This document shows, in pieces, positions 28,025-38,528 of a DNA stretch of 64,000 nt. The translations under genes were made by a program, and so were the position numbers. Below the pieces are notes generated by a model. It had not been told where the DNA came from, ran no database searches, and worked only from the letters and a program-made list of their open reading frames with translations. Origin of the DNA: an uncultured Rhizobiaceae group bacterium (lineage in GTDB: Bacteria; Pseudomonadota; Alphaproteobacteria; Rhizobiales; Rhizobiaceae); NCBI GenBank assembly GCA_937958815.1, contig CALGMR010000012.1:124001-188000 (forward strand). The letters run 5' to 3'. Position 1 is the stretch's first letter, and every line of letters starts with the position of its first letter.

Positions 28025-28103
28025 TCAAAACTCCCTAAATTCGGTCAATTTGCCAAAAATCGGCAATATTTGCGCAGTTTCTATCAGATTCAATTTCTCA
28101 AAT

Positions 28104-28135
28104 CCCTTGCAGGCCCAATCATGCCTTCTTATATA
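28104..28135 (+). promoter_or_regulatory. dnaK: Putative dnaK promoter
   Basis: CCCTTGCA (28104-28111) and CTTATATA (28128-28135) are spaced by 16 bases, about 145 bases before the dnaK start. The CTTG and C-T-TAT elements resemble alphaproteobacterial sigma-32 promoters, though a housekeeping sigma could also use them. Assigned by eye. Confidence 0.35.
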
Positions 28136-28278
28136 GCTGCCAACGTTGTGGTTCGCACACAAGCAATCATGGCACTTTGTAAATTTATCCAATAGGTTCT
28201 GCCACCGGAATGACTGCCAGAAATGGCATCCGATGCGGATTAAAGGGTTCTGGCAGAACGCTGCAAGGAGAGAAGAAA

Positions 28279-30201
28279 ATGGCAAAAGTAATTGGTATTG
28301 ATCTAGGTACCACAAACTCATGTGTTGCGGTGATGGATGGCAATAACGCCAAAGTTATCGAAAACGCTGAGGGTGCGCGCACAACGCCTTCCATGGTGGC
28401 GTTCACCGAAGAAAAAGAGCGGCTTGTTGGCCAACCGGCTAAGCGTCAGGCTGTAACAAACCCTGAAAACACATTGTTTGCAGTAAAGCGTTTGATCGGC
28501 CGTCGTTTCGACGCTCCTGAAGTGAAGAAAGACCAAAAGCTGGTTCCTTACAATATTGTCAAAGGCGACAATGGGGATGCTTGGGTTGAAGCAAATGGCG
28601 ACAGTTATTCACCGTCACAAATTTCAGCGATGATTCTTCAGAAAATGAAGGAAACGGCTGAGGCTTATCTTGGTGAAAAAGTTGAGCAAGCGGTGATCAC
28701 AGTTCCTGCTTACTTCAACGATGCCCAACGTCAGGCAACAAAAGATGCTGGTAAAATTGCTGGCCTTGAAGTTCTGCGCATCATCAACGAACCAACTGCT
28801 GCTGCACTTTCCTACGGTATGGAAAAGAACGACGGCAAAACAATCGCAGTCTATGACCTTGGTGGTGGTACATTTGACGTATCCATCTTGGAAATTGGCG
28901 ATGGCGTGTTCGAAGTAAAATCCACCAACGGCGATACATTCCTTGGCGGTGAAGATTTCGACATGACGCTTGTTGAATATCTGGCTGCTGAATTCAAAAA
29001 GGACCAAGGCGTCGATTTGAAAGCGGACAAACTTGCTTTGCAACGTTTGAAAGAAGCTGCAGAGAAAGCCAAAATTGAATTGTCGTCTTCTGCGCAAACA
29101 GAGGTGAACTTGCCATTCATCACAGCTGACGCTTCTGGTCCAAAACACCTGACCATGAAGCTCACACGTGCGAAGTTTGAAAGCCTTGTGGCTGATCTTG
29201 TCAAACGCACAGTCAAGCCGATGCAAGAAGCTTTGAAAGACGCAGGCCTTTCCACTGGCGAAATCGACGAAGTGATTTTGGTTGGTGGTATGACGCGTAT
29301 GCCAGCTGTTCAAGAAACGGTTCAGAAATTCTTTGGCAAAGAGCCTCATAAGGGTGTGAATCCCGATGAAGTTGTTGCCATGGGCGCGGCTATTCAGGCT
29401 GGTGTTCTGCAAGGTGATGTAACGGATGTTCTGTTGCTCGACGTGACACCATTGTCTCTCGGCATTGAAACACTCGGCGGCGTGTTCACACGTTTGATCG
29501 ACCGCAACACAACAATTCCGACGAAGAAATCGCAAACGTTCTCCACTGCAGAAGACAACCAAAATGCTGTGACCATTCGTGTGTCACAGGGTGAGCGCGA
29601 AATGGCTGCGGACAATAAATCTCTTGGTCAATTTGACCTTGTAGGCATTCCGCCAGCACCGCGCGGTGTTCCGCAGGTTGAAGTGACGTTCGACATTGAT
29701 GCCAACGGTATCGTGAATGTGTCAGCGAAAGACAAAGGCACTGGCAAATCTCACGAAATTCGCATTCAGGCTTCTGGTGGATTGTCAGATGCTGACATCG
29801 AACAGATGGTGAAAGATGCTGAAGCCAATGCTGAAGGCGATAAGGCGCGCCGCGAAGCCGTGGAAGCGAAAAACCAAGCTGAAACTTTGCTTCATTCAAC
29901 CGAGAAGTCTTTGGAAGAACATGCTGACAAGGTCAGCGACGAAGACAAGACAGCAATCGAAACTGCAATGGCAGATTTGAAAACTGTTCTTGAAGGTGAT
30001 GATGCTGAAGAGATCAACGCCAAGTCTCAAGCTCTTGCTGAAGCCAGCATGAAAATGGGTCAGGCGATCTATGAAGCACAGCAGTCTGAAGAAGAAGCTG
30101 CCGCTGCAGCCGACGCTGAAATGCATGCCGCTGCTGATGAAAATGTTGTCGACGCTGATTTCGAAGAAATCGACGACGATGATACGAAAAAATCTGCCTA
30201 A
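28279..30201 (+). CDS. dnaK: Molecular chaperone DnaK (Hsp70)
   Basis: Cytosolic ATP-dependent chaperone working with DnaJ and GrpE. Its 640 residues show the actin-like ATPase signatures [26 protein letters not shown] and [15 protein letters not shown], the linker [12 protein letters not shown], the substrate-binding beta domain, and a helical lid ending in the acidic [19 protein letters not shown] tail that docks co-chaperones. The open frame starts at 28210; ATG 28279 has AAGGAG eight to nine bases upstream and begins MAKVIGID. A strong terminator follows, separating it from the downstream fkbM-dnaJ genes. Confidence 0.99.
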   Translation: MAKVIGIDLGTTNSCVAVMDGNNAKVIENAEGARTTPSMVAFTEEKERLVGQPAKRQAVTNPENTLFAVKRLIGRRFDAPEVKKDQKLVPYNIVKGDNGDAWVEANGDSYSPSQISAMILQKMKETAEAYLGEKVEQAVITVPAYFNDAQRQATKDAGKIAGLEVLRIINEPTAAALSYGMEKNDGKTIAVYDLGGGTFDVSILEIGDGVFEVKSTNGDTFLGGEDFDMTLVEYLAAEFKKDQGVDLKADKLALQRLKEAAEKAKIELSSSAQTEVNLPFITADASGPKHLTMKLTRAKFESLVADLVKRTVKPMQEALKDAGLSTGEIDEVILVGGMTRMPAVQETVQKFFGKEPHKGVNPDEVVAMGAAIQAGVLQGDVTDVLLLDVTPLSLGIETLGGVFTRLIDRNTTIPTKKSQTFSTAEDNQNAVTIRVSQGEREMAADNKSLGQFDLVGIPPAPRGVPQVEVTFDIDANGIVNVSAKDKGTGKSHEIRIQASGGLSDADIEQMVKDAEANAEGDKARREAVEAKNQAETLLHSTEKSLEEHADKVSDEDKTAIETAMADLKTVLEGDDAEEINAKSQALAEASMKMGQAIYEAQQSEEEAAAAADAEMHAAADENVVDADFEEIDDDDTKKSA

Positions 30202-30227
30202 GGAATTTAGGTGATTGAATGAAATGT

Positions 30228-30263
30228 CCCCACACGCTGAAAACACAGCGCGTGGGGTTTTTC
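30228..30263 (+). terminator. Intrinsic terminator after dnaK
   Basis: CCCCACACGCTG pairs with CAGCGCGTGGGG (one mismatch) around a short A-rich loop, followed by TTTTT. It starts 27 bases after the dnaK stop, so the fkbM-dnaJ unit is probably read from another start or by partial read-through. Confidence 0.85.
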
Positions 30264-30280
30264 ACATCTAGAGCTTTTTT

Positions 30281-31198
30281 GTGAACACACGCACTGGCAA
30301 CAGCGCAAAGACGAAAAGTGCCATGAACGACATTGTCCCACCATTTGGAACATACAGTTTAAGCAACTGGCGAGAGAGTTTGCGCAAACGCGCGTCCAAC
30401 GCTCCCAACAGTCGTTTGGGAATGTGGCGTATTTCGATTTTGCGCAAATTGAGTTTGCTGGGTCATTCTGTTGGCATGGATGGGCCGATTGATGTTCCGG
30501 TGGCGAAAGACGTCAATGCGCGTGTTTTTCCCGGTTCCAACCGGTGTGAAAAACGCGCTTATGCAGGCGTCCAGATTTGGGACAGTCGTGAACGTTTGTG
30601 CCTTGATCAACATATTGCCCAAGCTGACGGCAATCGTGAATACGTCTTTCTAGATGTTGGAGCCAACGTTGGTTTTTACAGCCTTTTTGTGAACGCCAGT
30701 GCCAAACAGCACGCAAAACCTCTGCGCATCATTGCCGTAGAGCCCGATTCGATTAATCGGAGCAGATTGAACTTCAATCTCGCGGCCAGCAATTGTGTTG
30801 CTGAGGTAGAGCCTATCGGCATCGCAGAAAAAGCAGGAACAGGTGTGCTCACCGATCCGGGTGAAAACCGTGGAACAATTGCGGTTGCAGAATCGGGTTC
30901 AGGTGAACAGATCCAACTGGAAACGCTGGCAGAACTTATAGTTCGCAAGGGTGTGACCCACGTGGATGCTATGAAAATAGATATCGAGGGCCGAGACAAA
31001 GCCGCGCTCAAAGCGCTTGTGGAGCAGGCGCCCAAATCGGTGTGGCCGCGTTTGTTGATTGTCGAAGTTGGGCATCGCGCAAACAGTCCAATTGTCACGC
31101 AAATGCTGGGCTATGGATACACATTGAAAGAACGGGCAGGAATCAACGCTGTTCTTGAATTCAACGCGGACAATGAACCGCGAAAGGCTGGGGTATGA
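30281..31198 (+). CDS. FkbM family methyltransferase
   Basis: SAM-dependent O-methyltransferase-like protein of 305 residues. [15 protein letters not shown] is motif I of the Rossmann fold, [13 protein letters not shown] binds the SAM ribose, and [14 protein letters not shown] is the FkbM-specific D-x-E-G segment. FkbM enzymes usually methylate sugars or lipids, and many are next to polysaccharide genes; the target here is unknown. The start is a GTG at 30281, or possibly ATG 30323; neither has a clear ribosome site. Its stop overlaps the dnaJ start (ATGA), so the two are coupled, an odd partnership. Confidence 0.85.
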   Translation: MNTRTGNSAKTKSAMNDIVPPFGTYSLSNWRESLRKRASNAPNSRLGMWRISILRKLSLLGHSVGMDGPIDVPVAKDVNARVFPGSNRCEKRAYAGVQIWDSRERLCLDQHIAQADGNREYVFLDVGANVGFYSLFVNASAKQHAKPLRIIAVEPDSINRSRLNFNLAASNCVAEVEPIGIAEKAGTGVLTDPGENRGTIAVAESGSGEQIQLETLAELIVRKGVTHVDAMKIDIEGRDKAALKALVEQAPKSVWPRLLIVEVGHRANSPIVTQMLGYGYTLKERAGINAVLEFNADNEPRKAGV

Positions 31199-32325
31199 GT
31201 AAAGCTGATTATTACGACACGCTGGGTGTTTCTCGCGATGCTGATGAGAAAGAGCTCAAGAGTGCTTTTCGCAAAAAGGCCATGAAATATCATCCGGACC
31301 GCAATCCAGATGATGCCGAAGCTGAAGCCAAGTTCAAAGAAATTGGCGAAGCCTATGAAGCGTTGAAAGATCCGCAGAAACGGGCCGCATATGATCGTTT
31401 CGGCCATGCAGCGTTTGAAAATGGCGGCGCAGGCGGCGGCGGTGCCGGTTTCGGCGGCGGCTCCATGAGCGACATTTTCGAAGATATATTTGGGGACATG
31501 ATGGGTGGTGGCGGGCGCCGTTCATCGGGTGGTCGTTCGCGTGGTGCGGATATGCGCTACAATATGGAAATTTCGCTGGAAGAAGCTTTTGAAGGCAAAA
31601 CGGCCGAAATCGAAATCCCCACATCGATCACCTGTGACACGTGTTCGGGGTCTGGCGCCAAACCTGGAACGTCTCCTTCCACATGCGGAACATGTGGCGG
31701 TGTTGGGCAGGTTCGTGCCAGCCAAGGATTTTTTTCCATTCAACGCACATGTCCCACATGCCAAGGCCGTGGCGAGGTCATATCTGACCCATGTTCACCC
31801 TGTTCTGGCAGCGGGCGTGTCCAACAGGAAAAAACACTTGAAGTTAAAGTGCCAGCTGGCATCGAAGACGGAACACGTATTCGCGTAGCGGGCGAAGGCG
31901 AAGCAGGAACCCGTGGCGGCCCACAGGGTGATTTGTATATATTCTTGTCGATCAGACCTCATGAGTTTTTCCAACGTGATGGGGCAGACATTTATTGTCG
32001 CGTTCCAATTTCCATGACGACAGCAGCCCTCGGCGGCCAGTTTGAAGTGGGCACGGTTGACGGAACCCAAACCCGTGTGAAGGTTCCCGAGGGCACTCAA
32101 AACGGCAAACAGTTCAGATTGCGTGGCAAGGGCATGCCGGTTATGCGCTCCAGCCAAATGGGCGATATGTATATTCAAGTTGCCATTGAAACACCGTCAA
32201 ATCTTTCGAAGAAACAGCGTGAATTGTTGACGGAATTTGAACAGTTAAGTTCCGAAGAAAATTCTCCAGAGAGCACAGGCTTCTTTTCACGCATGAAGGG
32301 CTTTTTCGACGGGCTCGCTGAATAG
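31195..32325 (+). CDS. dnaJ: Chaperone protein DnaJ (Hsp40)
   Basis: Co-chaperone that delivers substrates and stimulates DnaK ATPase. It is a complete type I protein of 376 residues: J-domain with the HPD motif (YHPDRNPDD), a Gly/Phe-rich stretch ([16 protein letters not shown]), four zinc-binding repeats ([32 protein letters not shown]) and the C-terminal substrate domains. The start ATG overlaps the stop of the upstream FkbM gene. A flavin reductase gene follows after 10 bases. Confidence 0.98.
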   Translation: MSKADYYDTLGVSRDADEKELKSAFRKKAMKYHPDRNPDDAEAEAKFKEIGEAYEALKDPQKRAAYDRFGHAAFENGGAGGGGAGFGGGSMSDIFEDIFGDMMGGGGRRSSGGRSRGADMRYNMEISLEEAFEGKTAEIEIPTSITCDTCSGSGAKPGTSPSTCGTCGGVGQVRASQGFFSIQRTCPTCQGRGEVISDPCSPCSGSGRVQQEKTLEVKVPAGIEDGTRIRVAGEGEAGTRGGPQGDLYIFLSIRPHEFFQRDGADIYCRVPISMTTAALGGQFEVGTVDGTQTRVKVPEGTQNGKQFRLRGKGMPVMRSSQMGDMYIQVAIETPSNLSKKQRELLTEFEQLSSEENSPESTGFFSRMKGFFDGLAE

Positions 32326-32335
32326 GTTATTTGAA

Positions 32336-32896
32336 ATGACAAAAATTATCATCATTCCCGGTTCAACCCGAAACGGTTCGGTCAATGTTCAGTTGGGCGA
32401 AGCCATTCGTTTGAAACTTCAAGAAATGGGCGCTGAAGCTGTTTTGATTTCATTGGCGGATTACCCCATGCCAATCTTCAATGCAGACGATGAAGCTCAA
32501 AATGGAGTTCCAAAAGAAGCCAAAGATTTGGCCGATCTCGTAGCCGGATGCGAGGGCGTGGTTCTTATCAACCCCGAATATAATGGCTCTCTCACACCCT
32601 TGCTGAAAAACACTCTGGACTGGTTCAGCCGAGATGTTGGTGTCAAAGTGTATCAAGATAGAGTGTTCGCTTTGGCAGCATGTTCCCCAGGCGCGCTGGG
32701 TGGCATTCGCGGTCTGTCTCATGTGAGAGATATTTTGGTCAGCGTCGTTGCTGATACGATCACACCTCAACTGGCAGTGGGCGATGCAGGTGGTGCTTTT
32801 GCAGAAGACGGCTCGTTGAAAAATGAGCGTGCAGTGGGAATGTTGGAGACAATGTGCGAAACACTCATCAAAAAAACACAGCACCTGGCTGATTGA
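32336..32896 (+). CDS. NADPH-dependent FMN reductase
   Basis: Flavodoxin-like reductase of 186 residues (SsuE/chromate and quinone reductase family). The FMN phosphate loop is GSTRNGSVN near residues 8-16, and LINPEYNGSLTPLLKNTLDW is the hallmark flavin and dimer segment. Likely cytosolic quinone, azo or flavin reduction; the physiological substrate is uncertain. It follows dnaJ by 10 bases and precedes pyrF by 12, so the three may be cotranscribed. Confidence 0.9.
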   Translation: MTKIIIIPGSTRNGSVNVQLGEAIRLKLQEMGAEAVLISLADYPMPIFNADDEAQNGVPKEAKDLADLVAGCEGVVLINPEYNGSLTPLLKNTLDWFSRDVGVKVYQDRVFALAACSPGALGGIRGLSHVRDILVSVVADTITPQLAVGDAGGAFAEDGSLKNERAVGMLETMCETLIKKTQHLAD

Positions 32897-32908
32897 GAGT
32901 TACCACCC

Positions 32909-33607
32909 ATGGCTGATCCAAGAATAATCGTCGCACTTGATGTTCCCTCTGTTGCAGAGGCGCGTTCAGCGATTGAAGAATTGGGTGATGCGGTGTCGTT
33001 CTACAAGATCGGCCACCAGCTTGCCTTTTCTGCAGAACGTGAAAACGGTTTGCATTTGGCGCAAGACTTGGTGGCAGAAGACAAGAGTGTGTTTCTTGAC
33101 CTGAAACTGCTCGATATCGACAACACGGTGGCCAAGGGTGTCGAGAGCGTCATGAAAATGGGCGTGAATATGCTCACGCTCCATGCCTATCCAAAAGCCA
33201 TGCGTGCTGCGACTTCTGCCGCAAAGGGCAGCGATCTTATACTTCTTGGAGTAACCGTGTTGACCTCCATGGATGACGCTGATCTGGCAGAAGCTGGTTA
33301 TGCTCACAGCCCCAAAGACCTTGTTGAATTGCGCGCCAAACAGGCAAAAGATGCCGGTATGGGCGGCTTGGTGGCATCAGCCCAAGAGGCCGAAGCGATC
33401 CGGTCTATCGTTGGTCCTGAAATGGCGATTGTGACTCCCGGGATTCGTCCGGCGGGTGCTGATGTGGGCGATCAAAAACGAGTCATGACCCCGTCAAAGG
33501 CGCTTGATGCAGGGGCTTCACACCTTGTGATTGGCCGCCCAATCATGGCAGCATCCGACAAGCGCCAAGCGGCGTTGGATATTATTGAAGAGATTTCATC
33601 AGTTTAA
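32909..33607 (+). CDS. pyrF: Orotidine 5'-phosphate decarboxylase
   Basis: Last step of UMP synthesis, OMP to UMP plus CO2. The 232-residue TIM barrel has the catalytic K-D-x-x-D array in [13 protein letters not shown] (Lys with two Asp), the N-terminal IVALDVPS and the phosphate-binding loops VTPGIRPAG and HLVIGRPI. No motif is missing. It sits between the FMN reductase and two DUF1330 genes, with short gaps on both sides. Confidence 0.97.
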   Translation: MADPRIIVALDVPSVAEARSAIEELGDAVSFYKIGHQLAFSAERENGLHLAQDLVAEDKSVFLDLKLLDIDNTVAKGVESVMKMGVNMLTLHAYPKAMRAATSAAKGSDLILLGVTVLTSMDDADLAEAGYAHSPKDLVELRAKQAKDAGMGGLVASAQEAEAIRSIVGPEMAIVTPGIRPAGADVGDQKRVMTPSKALDAGASHLVIGRPIMAASDKRQAALDIIEEISSV

Positions 33608-33618
33608 GGAATATGGAT

Positions 33619-33906
33619 ATGGCCAAAGGGTATTGGATTGCACGCGTGGATGTGAATGACCCTGACCGTTATCCAGATTATGTGAACACGGCCAAACCGG
33701 CCTTTGAACGTTTTGGCGCAAACTTTTTGGCGCGTGGCGGGGAGACCCATTCTTTGGAGGGTGAAAACCGTGCCCGCAATGTGGTTATTGAATTTCCTTC
33801 GGTTCAACACGCGCTCGATTGCTACAATTCGCCAGAATATCAAGCGGCCGTAAAAATCCGCCAATCTGTTGCGGATTCTGAACTTATTATTGTTGAAGGC
33901 GCTTAA
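33619..33906 (+). CDS. DUF1330 family protein (first of a tandem pair)
   Basis: A 95-residue ferredoxin-like (dimeric alpha-beta barrel) protein: KGYWIARVDVNDPDRYPDYV, then GGETHSLEG and RARNVVIEFPS. DUF1330 proteins are small, cytosolic and of unknown role. An ATG two codons upstream (33613) is possible, but ATG 33619 has AGGA eight bases before it. It is about half identical to the next gene, so the two arose by tandem duplication. It follows pyrF closely. Confidence 0.85.
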   Translation: MAKGYWIARVDVNDPDRYPDYVNTAKPAFERFGANFLARGGETHSLEGENRARNVVIEFPSVQHALDCYNSPEYQAAVKIRQSVADSELIIVEGA

Positions 33907-33907
33907 T

Positions 33908-34210
33908 ATGTCCGCCAAAGGATATTGGATTGGCCGTGTCGATGTGCACGATCTTGAGGCCTATAAAGACTATGTCGAAGCCAATGCAGCTGCGTTTGAA
34001 AAATACGGAGCAAAATTTCTGGTGCGCGGCGGACAATTTGAAAATCCGGAGGGCACAAGCCGCGCCCGCAACGTGGTTCTTGAATTTGAATCCTACGATA
34101 AAGCCATCGAATGCTACCATTCGGATGAATATAAGAAGGCTTTGGACATTCGAACCAAAACGGGCGTTTCTGAGGCAGATATGGTGATTGTTGAAGGCTG
34201 GGGCGGCTAG
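33908..34210 (+). CDS. DUF1330 family protein (second of a tandem pair)
   Basis: A 100-residue paralogue of the preceding gene: SAKGYWIGRVDVHDLEAYKDYV, GGQFENPEG, SRARNVVLEFES and SEADMVIVEGWGG. The start ATG lies one base after the upstream stop, implying coupled translation. A gap of 132 bases follows before the DUF2852 gene. The role is unknown; keeping both copies suggests heterodimers or two substrates, which is inference. Confidence 0.85.
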   Translation: MSAKGYWIGRVDVHDLEAYKDYVEANAAAFEKYGAKFLVRGGQFENPEGTSRARNVVLEFESYDKAIECYHSDEYKKALDIRTKTGVSEADMVIVEGWGG

Positions 34211-34342
34211 AACTTCAGCCTTTACAAAGCTTTACACGATTTAATCTTGAAAATGGCCGATGTGACCCTACGTCATAAGCAAGCGGCGGGTCATGATCTC
34301 CAGTGTGTCTCGCCAGTTTGCCACCAGTAGAGAGGATTTTCC

Positions 34343-34801
34343 ATGACTAATGCACTGATCCGTCCGGCTTGGACACCTGTGACCATCGCGATGATGATTA
34401 TCGGGTTCATGATCTTTTGGCCCCTTGGTCTCGCAATGATTGCGTACATCGTTTGGGGCGATCGCCTCGACAAATTTAAAACCGATGTGAACAAGGCCAC
34501 TGACAAAGCGTCTGATTTGTTTTCAAAAGGCCCATCTTTCAATTCCAATGCTCGCACAGGAAACGTCGCGTTTGACGACTGGCGCGAAGGCGAATTGAAG
34601 CGTCTGCATGAAGAGCGCATCAAGCTCGACAATATGCGCGCAGAATTTGACGACTATGCTCGTGAGCTGCGCCGCGCAAAAGACCAAGATGAATTTGAAA
34701 AATTCATGGCGCACCGTGCCAAAAAGGTGAATGCAGACGAAGCACCTGCCAAGCCAAAGCGTGTGAAGAAATCAGGTGGCAAGACAGTCCCCGGTGTCTA
34801 A
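34343..34801 (+). CDS. DUF2852 family membrane protein
   Basis: A 152-residue protein. WTPVTIAMMIIGFMIFWPLGLAMIAYIVWGDRL is the DUF2852 signature and forms one long or two closely spaced membrane helices; the rest is a charged, probably helical cytosolic tail with EGELKRLHEERIKLDNMRAEFDDYARELRRAKDQDEFEKFM, a likely coiled coil, and a Lys-rich end. Ribosome site GAGAGGA is upstream of ATG 34343. DUF2852 proteins are found in Rhizobiales and relatives; their function is unknown to me. Confidence 0.82.
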   Translation: MTNALIRPAWTPVTIAMMIIGFMIFWPLGLAMIAYIVWGDRLDKFKTDVNKATDKASDLFSKGPSFNSNARTGNVAFDDWREGELKRLHEERIKLDNMRAEFDDYARELRRAKDQDEFEKFMAHRAKKVNADEAPAKPKRVKKSGGKTVPGV

Positions 34802-34827
34802 AATACAGCAATAGAATAAAAGACTTG

Positions 34828-34860
34828 AAAACCCGCCTTGTTCGTAAGGCGGGTTTTTTT
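34828..34860 (+). terminator. Intrinsic terminator after the DUF2852 gene
   Basis: AACCCGCCTT pairs with AAGGCGGGTT around a short loop and is followed by a T run. It closes the unit read from dnaJ or a later promoter and separates it from the metalloprotease gene. Confidence 0.9.
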
Positions 34861-34895
34861 GTTTCAAGATGTCTCGAATCGGCTAAAATGAGTTC

Positions 34896-35660
34896 ATGTT
34901 CTCACTCTTAAAAAAACGTCCCGCACCGCGTAAAGGCCTCGTTGAGCGTTGGACGTTGCTGGAACTCGACGGCCGCCCCGTCGATGTGCGCATCGTTGAG
35001 AACCCCCGCACTACACGCTTAACCTTGCGCTTGGTGCCAGCTTCTAAAAAGGGCGAAAGCCTTAAAGTCACCGTTCCACCGGGCACGCCGGACCATGAGG
35101 TTGATCAGTTTTTGGAGCGCAATAAAGCGTGGGCCGCTGCCCGTGTGGCGCGTCTTCCCGAAGTTTTGAAAATTGAGGCAGGCGCCACGATACCGTTTCG
35201 AGGCGTGCCGCACCGTATTGTGCATTCCGGCAACAAGCGCGGTGTTGTGTCAGTTGGTATGGACGAAGAGGGTCCTGTTATTCGTGTGCATGGAGATGAA
35301 AAATTCACCCCGCGCCGTGTGGCCGATTTTTTGAAACGCCAAGCCAAACAAGATTTGACGAAGGCTGTGACACGTTACAGCGAAGCTTTGGGCGTGAAGG
35401 CAAAATCCATCACGCTTCGGGACACTACTTCGCGCTGGGGCTCTTGCTCTTCCAGCGGAGCACTCAATTTCTCTTGGCGCATTATTTTGGCGCCGCCTGA
35501 GGTTCTCGATTATCTCGCCGCCCATGAAGTGGCGCATTTGCGCGAAATGAATCATTCAGACCGCTTTTGGGCATTGGTGGAGCAAGTTTGCCCCGATATG
35601 AACGCTCAAAAAAGCTGGCTGCGCAATCATGGCACACAATTGCACGCCGTTCAGGCATAG
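34896..35660 (+). CDS. YgjP-like metallopeptidase (DUF45/M48-like)
   Basis: Zinc peptidase-like protein of 254 residues. The HExxH motif is in DYLAAHEVAHLREMNHSDRFW, with a downstream His in the M78/SprT-like arrangement; TTSRWGSCSSSGALNFSWRIILAP is the DUF45 signature. No signal peptide or TM helix, so it should be cytosolic. The substrate is unknown. It begins 35 bases after the preceding terminator and lies 33 bases before trpF. Confidence 0.88.
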   Translation: MFSLLKKRPAPRKGLVERWTLLELDGRPVDVRIVENPRTTRLTLRLVPASKKGESLKVTVPPGTPDHEVDQFLERNKAWAAARVARLPEVLKIEAGATIPFRGVPHRIVHSGNKRGVVSVGMDEEGPVIRVHGDEKFTPRRVADFLKRQAKQDLTKAVTRYSEALGVKAKSITLRDTTSRWGSCSSSGALNFSWRIILAPPEVLDYLAAHEVAHLREMNHSDRFWALVEQVCPDMNAQKSWLRNHGTQLHAVQA

Positions 35661-35693
35661 ACTCTGCCACCGGTTTCATGGCATCGCCTTTTT

Positions 35694-36341
35694 ATGAAAA
35701 CTCAGATTAAAATTTGTGGTCTTTCCACCCCTGAAGCTGTGGCCAGTGTGGTTACAGGTGGTGCTTCGCATCTGGGATTTATTTTTTTCTCCAAAAGCCC
35801 AAGACATGTTTCACCGCAGCAGGCGGGCGAGTTGATTTCAAATGTTAGCGGTCTCGAAACTGTGGCCGTCACGGTGAATGCGGACAATATTTATCTTGAC
35901 GAGATTGTGGAGCTTATGAATCCCACCATGTTGCAACTGCATGGCAGTGAGGATCTTCCACGGGTGGCCGAAGTGAAGTCGCGTTATCGTTTGCCGGTGA
36001 TCAAAGCGCTTGCGATCCGCGATGAAACTGATCTGGAGAAAGCACGTTCTTACGATGGCGCGGTTGATCTGCTGCTCTTGGACGCGAAACCGCCTAAAGG
36101 GGCAGATTTGCCAGGTGGCAATGGCGTGACATTTGACTGGTCATTGCTGAAAGGTCTGCAAACAAGAACGCCTATTCTTTTGTCCGGCGGTATTGATCTT
36201 GGCAATGTGGATGAGGCGATGAGCCGCGTCCGCGACACTTCGAATTCCATCATTGGGCTTGATGTTTCGTCTGGTGTTGAAAGCACTCCCGGTGCTAAAG
36301 ATATATCGAAAATCGAGGCTTTCCTCGCGGCCTGCATTTAA
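35694..36341 (+). CDS. trpF: Phosphoribosylanthranilate isomerase
   Basis: Third step of tryptophan synthesis from chorismate, converting PRA to CdRP. The 215-residue TIM barrel starts TQIKICGLSTPEAVASV, with the catalytic Cys in KICG and catalytic Asp in LLLDAKPP; SGGIDLGNVDEAM and GLDVSSGVESTPGAKD bind phosphate. First gene of the trpF-trpB-trpA-accD-folC string. No leader peptide or attenuator is evident upstream. Confidence 0.96.
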   Translation: MKTQIKICGLSTPEAVASVVTGGASHLGFIFFSKSPRHVSPQQAGELISNVSGLETVAVTVNADNIYLDEIVELMNPTMLQLHGSEDLPRVAEVKSRYRLPVIKALAIRDETDLEKARSYDGAVDLLLLDAKPPKGADLPGGNGVTFDWSLLKGLQTRTPILLSGGIDLGNVDEAMSRVRDTSNSIIGLDVSSGVESTPGAKDISKIEAFLAACI

Positions 36342-36374
36342 AGGCCATCCAAACAAGTTGAGAGTGTACCTGCC

Positions 36375-37592
36375 ATGAACGTGCAATCCCCAAATTCGTT
36401 TCGTAATGGACCTGATGAAGAGGGACAGTTTGGTATTTTTGGCGGGCGCTTTGTTGCTGAAACGTTGATGCCGAATATTCTGGAATTGGATGAAGCTTAT
36501 GCCAAGGCCAAGAAAGACCCAGAGTTTTTGTCCGAACTCGAATATCTCAACAAACACTATACTGGCCGACCAAGCCCTATTTATTTTGCAGAGCGTCTCA
36601 CCGAACATCTTGGTGGTGCGAAAGTCTATTTCAAACGTGATGAGCTGAACCACACGGGCAGCCATAAGATCAACAATTGTCTCGGCCAGATTTTGCTGGC
36701 CAAACGCATGGGCAAAACACGTATCATTGCAGAAACAGGTGCAGGGCAACACGGTGTGGCTTCTGCCACGGTTGCGGCACGTTTTGGCTATCCGTGCATG
36801 GTCTATATGGGTGCAAAAGACGTCCACCGTCAGTCACCCAACGTGTTCCGTATGAAGCTCTTAGGTGCTGAAATTGAAAGTGTCACGGCTGGTGCCGGCA
36901 CGCTAAAAGACGCGATGAACGAAGCTTTGCGCGATTGGGTCACCAATGTGGAAGACACTTACTATCTCATCGGTACAGCCGCTGGCCCCCATCCTTATCC
37001 GGAACTCGTGCGCGATTTCCAATCTGTGATCGGCAAGGAATGCCGCGAACAAATTCAGGAAGCGGAAGGTCGGCTGCCAGACATGTTGGTTGCCTCTGTG
37101 GGCGGCGGTTCAAATGCGATCGGCCTGTTCCACCCGTTTCTGGATGATGAGAGCGTACAAATTGTTGGCGTTGAAGCTGGCGGCAAAGGCCTTGAAGGCG
37201 ATGAGCATTGCGCATCGCTGACAGCTGGCCGGCCAGGCGTATTACACGGCAACCGCACATATTTGCTCCAGGATGCAGAAGGGCAAATCGAAGAAGGTGC
37301 ATCCATCTCTGCCGGTCTTGATTACCCCGGCATCGGTCCAGAACACTCTTGGTTGAAAGACACAGGTCGCGTGGACTACGTGCCAATTATGGATACGGAA
37401 GCGCTGGAAGCATTCCAACTGCTCTGCCGTTTGGAAGGCATCATTCCAGCATTGGAACCAAGCCATGCATTGGCAGAAGTGGTCAAACGCGCTCCAACTA
37501 TGGACAAAGACCAGATCATCGTAATGAACCTGTGCGGCCGTGGCGACAAAGACGTACACACCGTCGCCGAAGCGCTCGGCATTAAAGTTTGA
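36375..37592 (+). CDS. trpB: Tryptophan synthase beta chain
   Basis: PLP subunit joining indole and serine to tryptophan. The full 405 residues are present; the Schiff-base Lys is K98 in [11 protein letters not shown], with the phosphate-binding GGGSNAIG loop later. The N-terminal [13 protein letters not shown] is standard. It lies 33 bases after trpF and 23 before trpA, and forms the channelled alpha2-beta2 complex with TrpA. Confidence 0.98.
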   Translation: MNVQSPNSFRNGPDEEGQFGIFGGRFVAETLMPNILELDEAYAKAKKDPEFLSELEYLNKHYTGRPSPIYFAERLTEHLGGAKVYFKRDELNHTGSHKINNCLGQILLAKRMGKTRIIAETGAGQHGVASATVAARFGYPCMVYMGAKDVHRQSPNVFRMKLLGAEIESVTAGAGTLKDAMNEALRDWVTNVEDTYYLIGTAAGPHPYPELVRDFQSVIGKECREQIQEAEGRLPDMLVASVGGGSNAIGLFHPFLDDESVQIVGVEAGGKGLEGDEHCASLTAGRPGVLHGNRTYLLQDAEGQIEEGASISAGLDYPGIGPEHSWLKDTGRVDYVPIMDTEALEAFQLLCRLEGIIPALEPSHALAEVVKRAPTMDKDQIIVMNLCGRGDKDVHTVAEALGIKV

Positions 37593-37615
37593 GTGGGTTG
37601 AGTGGGGCTGAATAA

Positions 37616-38440
37616 ATGACACAACGTATGACCAATCGCTTCGCCAAATTGGCGGAAGAAAATCGACCAGCTTTCGTCACCTATTTCATGGGCGGTGATC
37701 CGGATTTTAAAACATCTGTCGAGATCATGAAAGGCTTGCCCAAAGCAGGTGCTGATGTGATTGAGCTCGGCATGCCGTTTTCTGACCCCATGGCTGATGG
37801 CCCATCTATTCAGGCGGCTGGTCTGCGGGCCTTGAAGCAAGGACAAAATCTGCCACGTACTTTTGACATGGTGCGCGCCTTTCGCGAAGATGACGATGAG
37901 ACACCAATTGTTTTGATGGGCTATTACAACCCCATCTATCAATATGGTTCCGAGAAGTTTTTGGACGATGCCAAAGAAGCGGGTGTTGACGGTATGATCA
38001 TCGTCGACCTGCCACCGGAAATGGATGAAGAACTGTGCATTCCCGCTTTGTCGCGTGACTTGAATTTCATTCGTTTGGCGACGCCAACAACCGACGAAAA
38101 ACGTTTGCCGAAAGTGCTCTCAAACACATCGGGTTTTCTTTATTACGTATCGATCAATGGCATCACAGGCGCAGCCGCACCAAAACCTGACGAAGTTGCA
38201 AAATCTGTCGCGCATATCAAAGCAAAGACTGATATTCCAATTTGCGTTGGTTTTGGTGTGCGAAGCGCCGAACAGGCCGCCGCGATTGGCCGTGCTGCAG
38301 ATGGTGTTGTTGTGGGGTCTGCGATTGTTTCAACGGTGGCAAACAGCCTAAAAGACAACAAACCTACAAAAAACACTGTTTCAAGCACTTTGGAACTGGT
38401 CGCATCTATTGCTGAAGGTGTAAGAACCGCGCGACATTAA
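37616..38440 (+). CDS. trpA: Tryptophan synthase alpha chain
   Basis: Cleaves indole-3-glycerol phosphate to indole and glyceraldehyde 3-phosphate. 274 residues, with catalytic E50 ([11 protein letters not shown]) and D61 (MADGPS), and phosphate loops GITGAAAP and [10 protein letters not shown]. It follows trpB closely. Downstream, 88 bases precede accD, holding a small hairpin (GCAGTT/AACTGC at 38487-38502) without a real T run, so read-through into accD is likely. Confidence 0.97.
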   Translation: MTQRMTNRFAKLAEENRPAFVTYFMGGDPDFKTSVEIMKGLPKAGADVIELGMPFSDPMADGPSIQAAGLRALKQGQNLPRTFDMVRAFREDDDETPIVLMGYYNPIYQYGSEKFLDDAKEAGVDGMIIVDLPPEMDEELCIPALSRDLNFIRLATPTTDEKRLPKVLSNTSGFLYYVSINGITGAAAPKPDEVAKSVAHIKAKTDIPICVGFGVRSAEQAAAIGRAADGVVVGSAIVSTVANSLKDNKPTKNTVSSTLELVASIAEGVRTARH

Positions 38441-38528
38441 TTGAAACTGCCAGGGGGCACCGTCCCGTTGGCGCCACAATATTATTGCAGTTTTTGAACT
38501 GCGAAACGAAGTCTGCTGGGAGACATCC

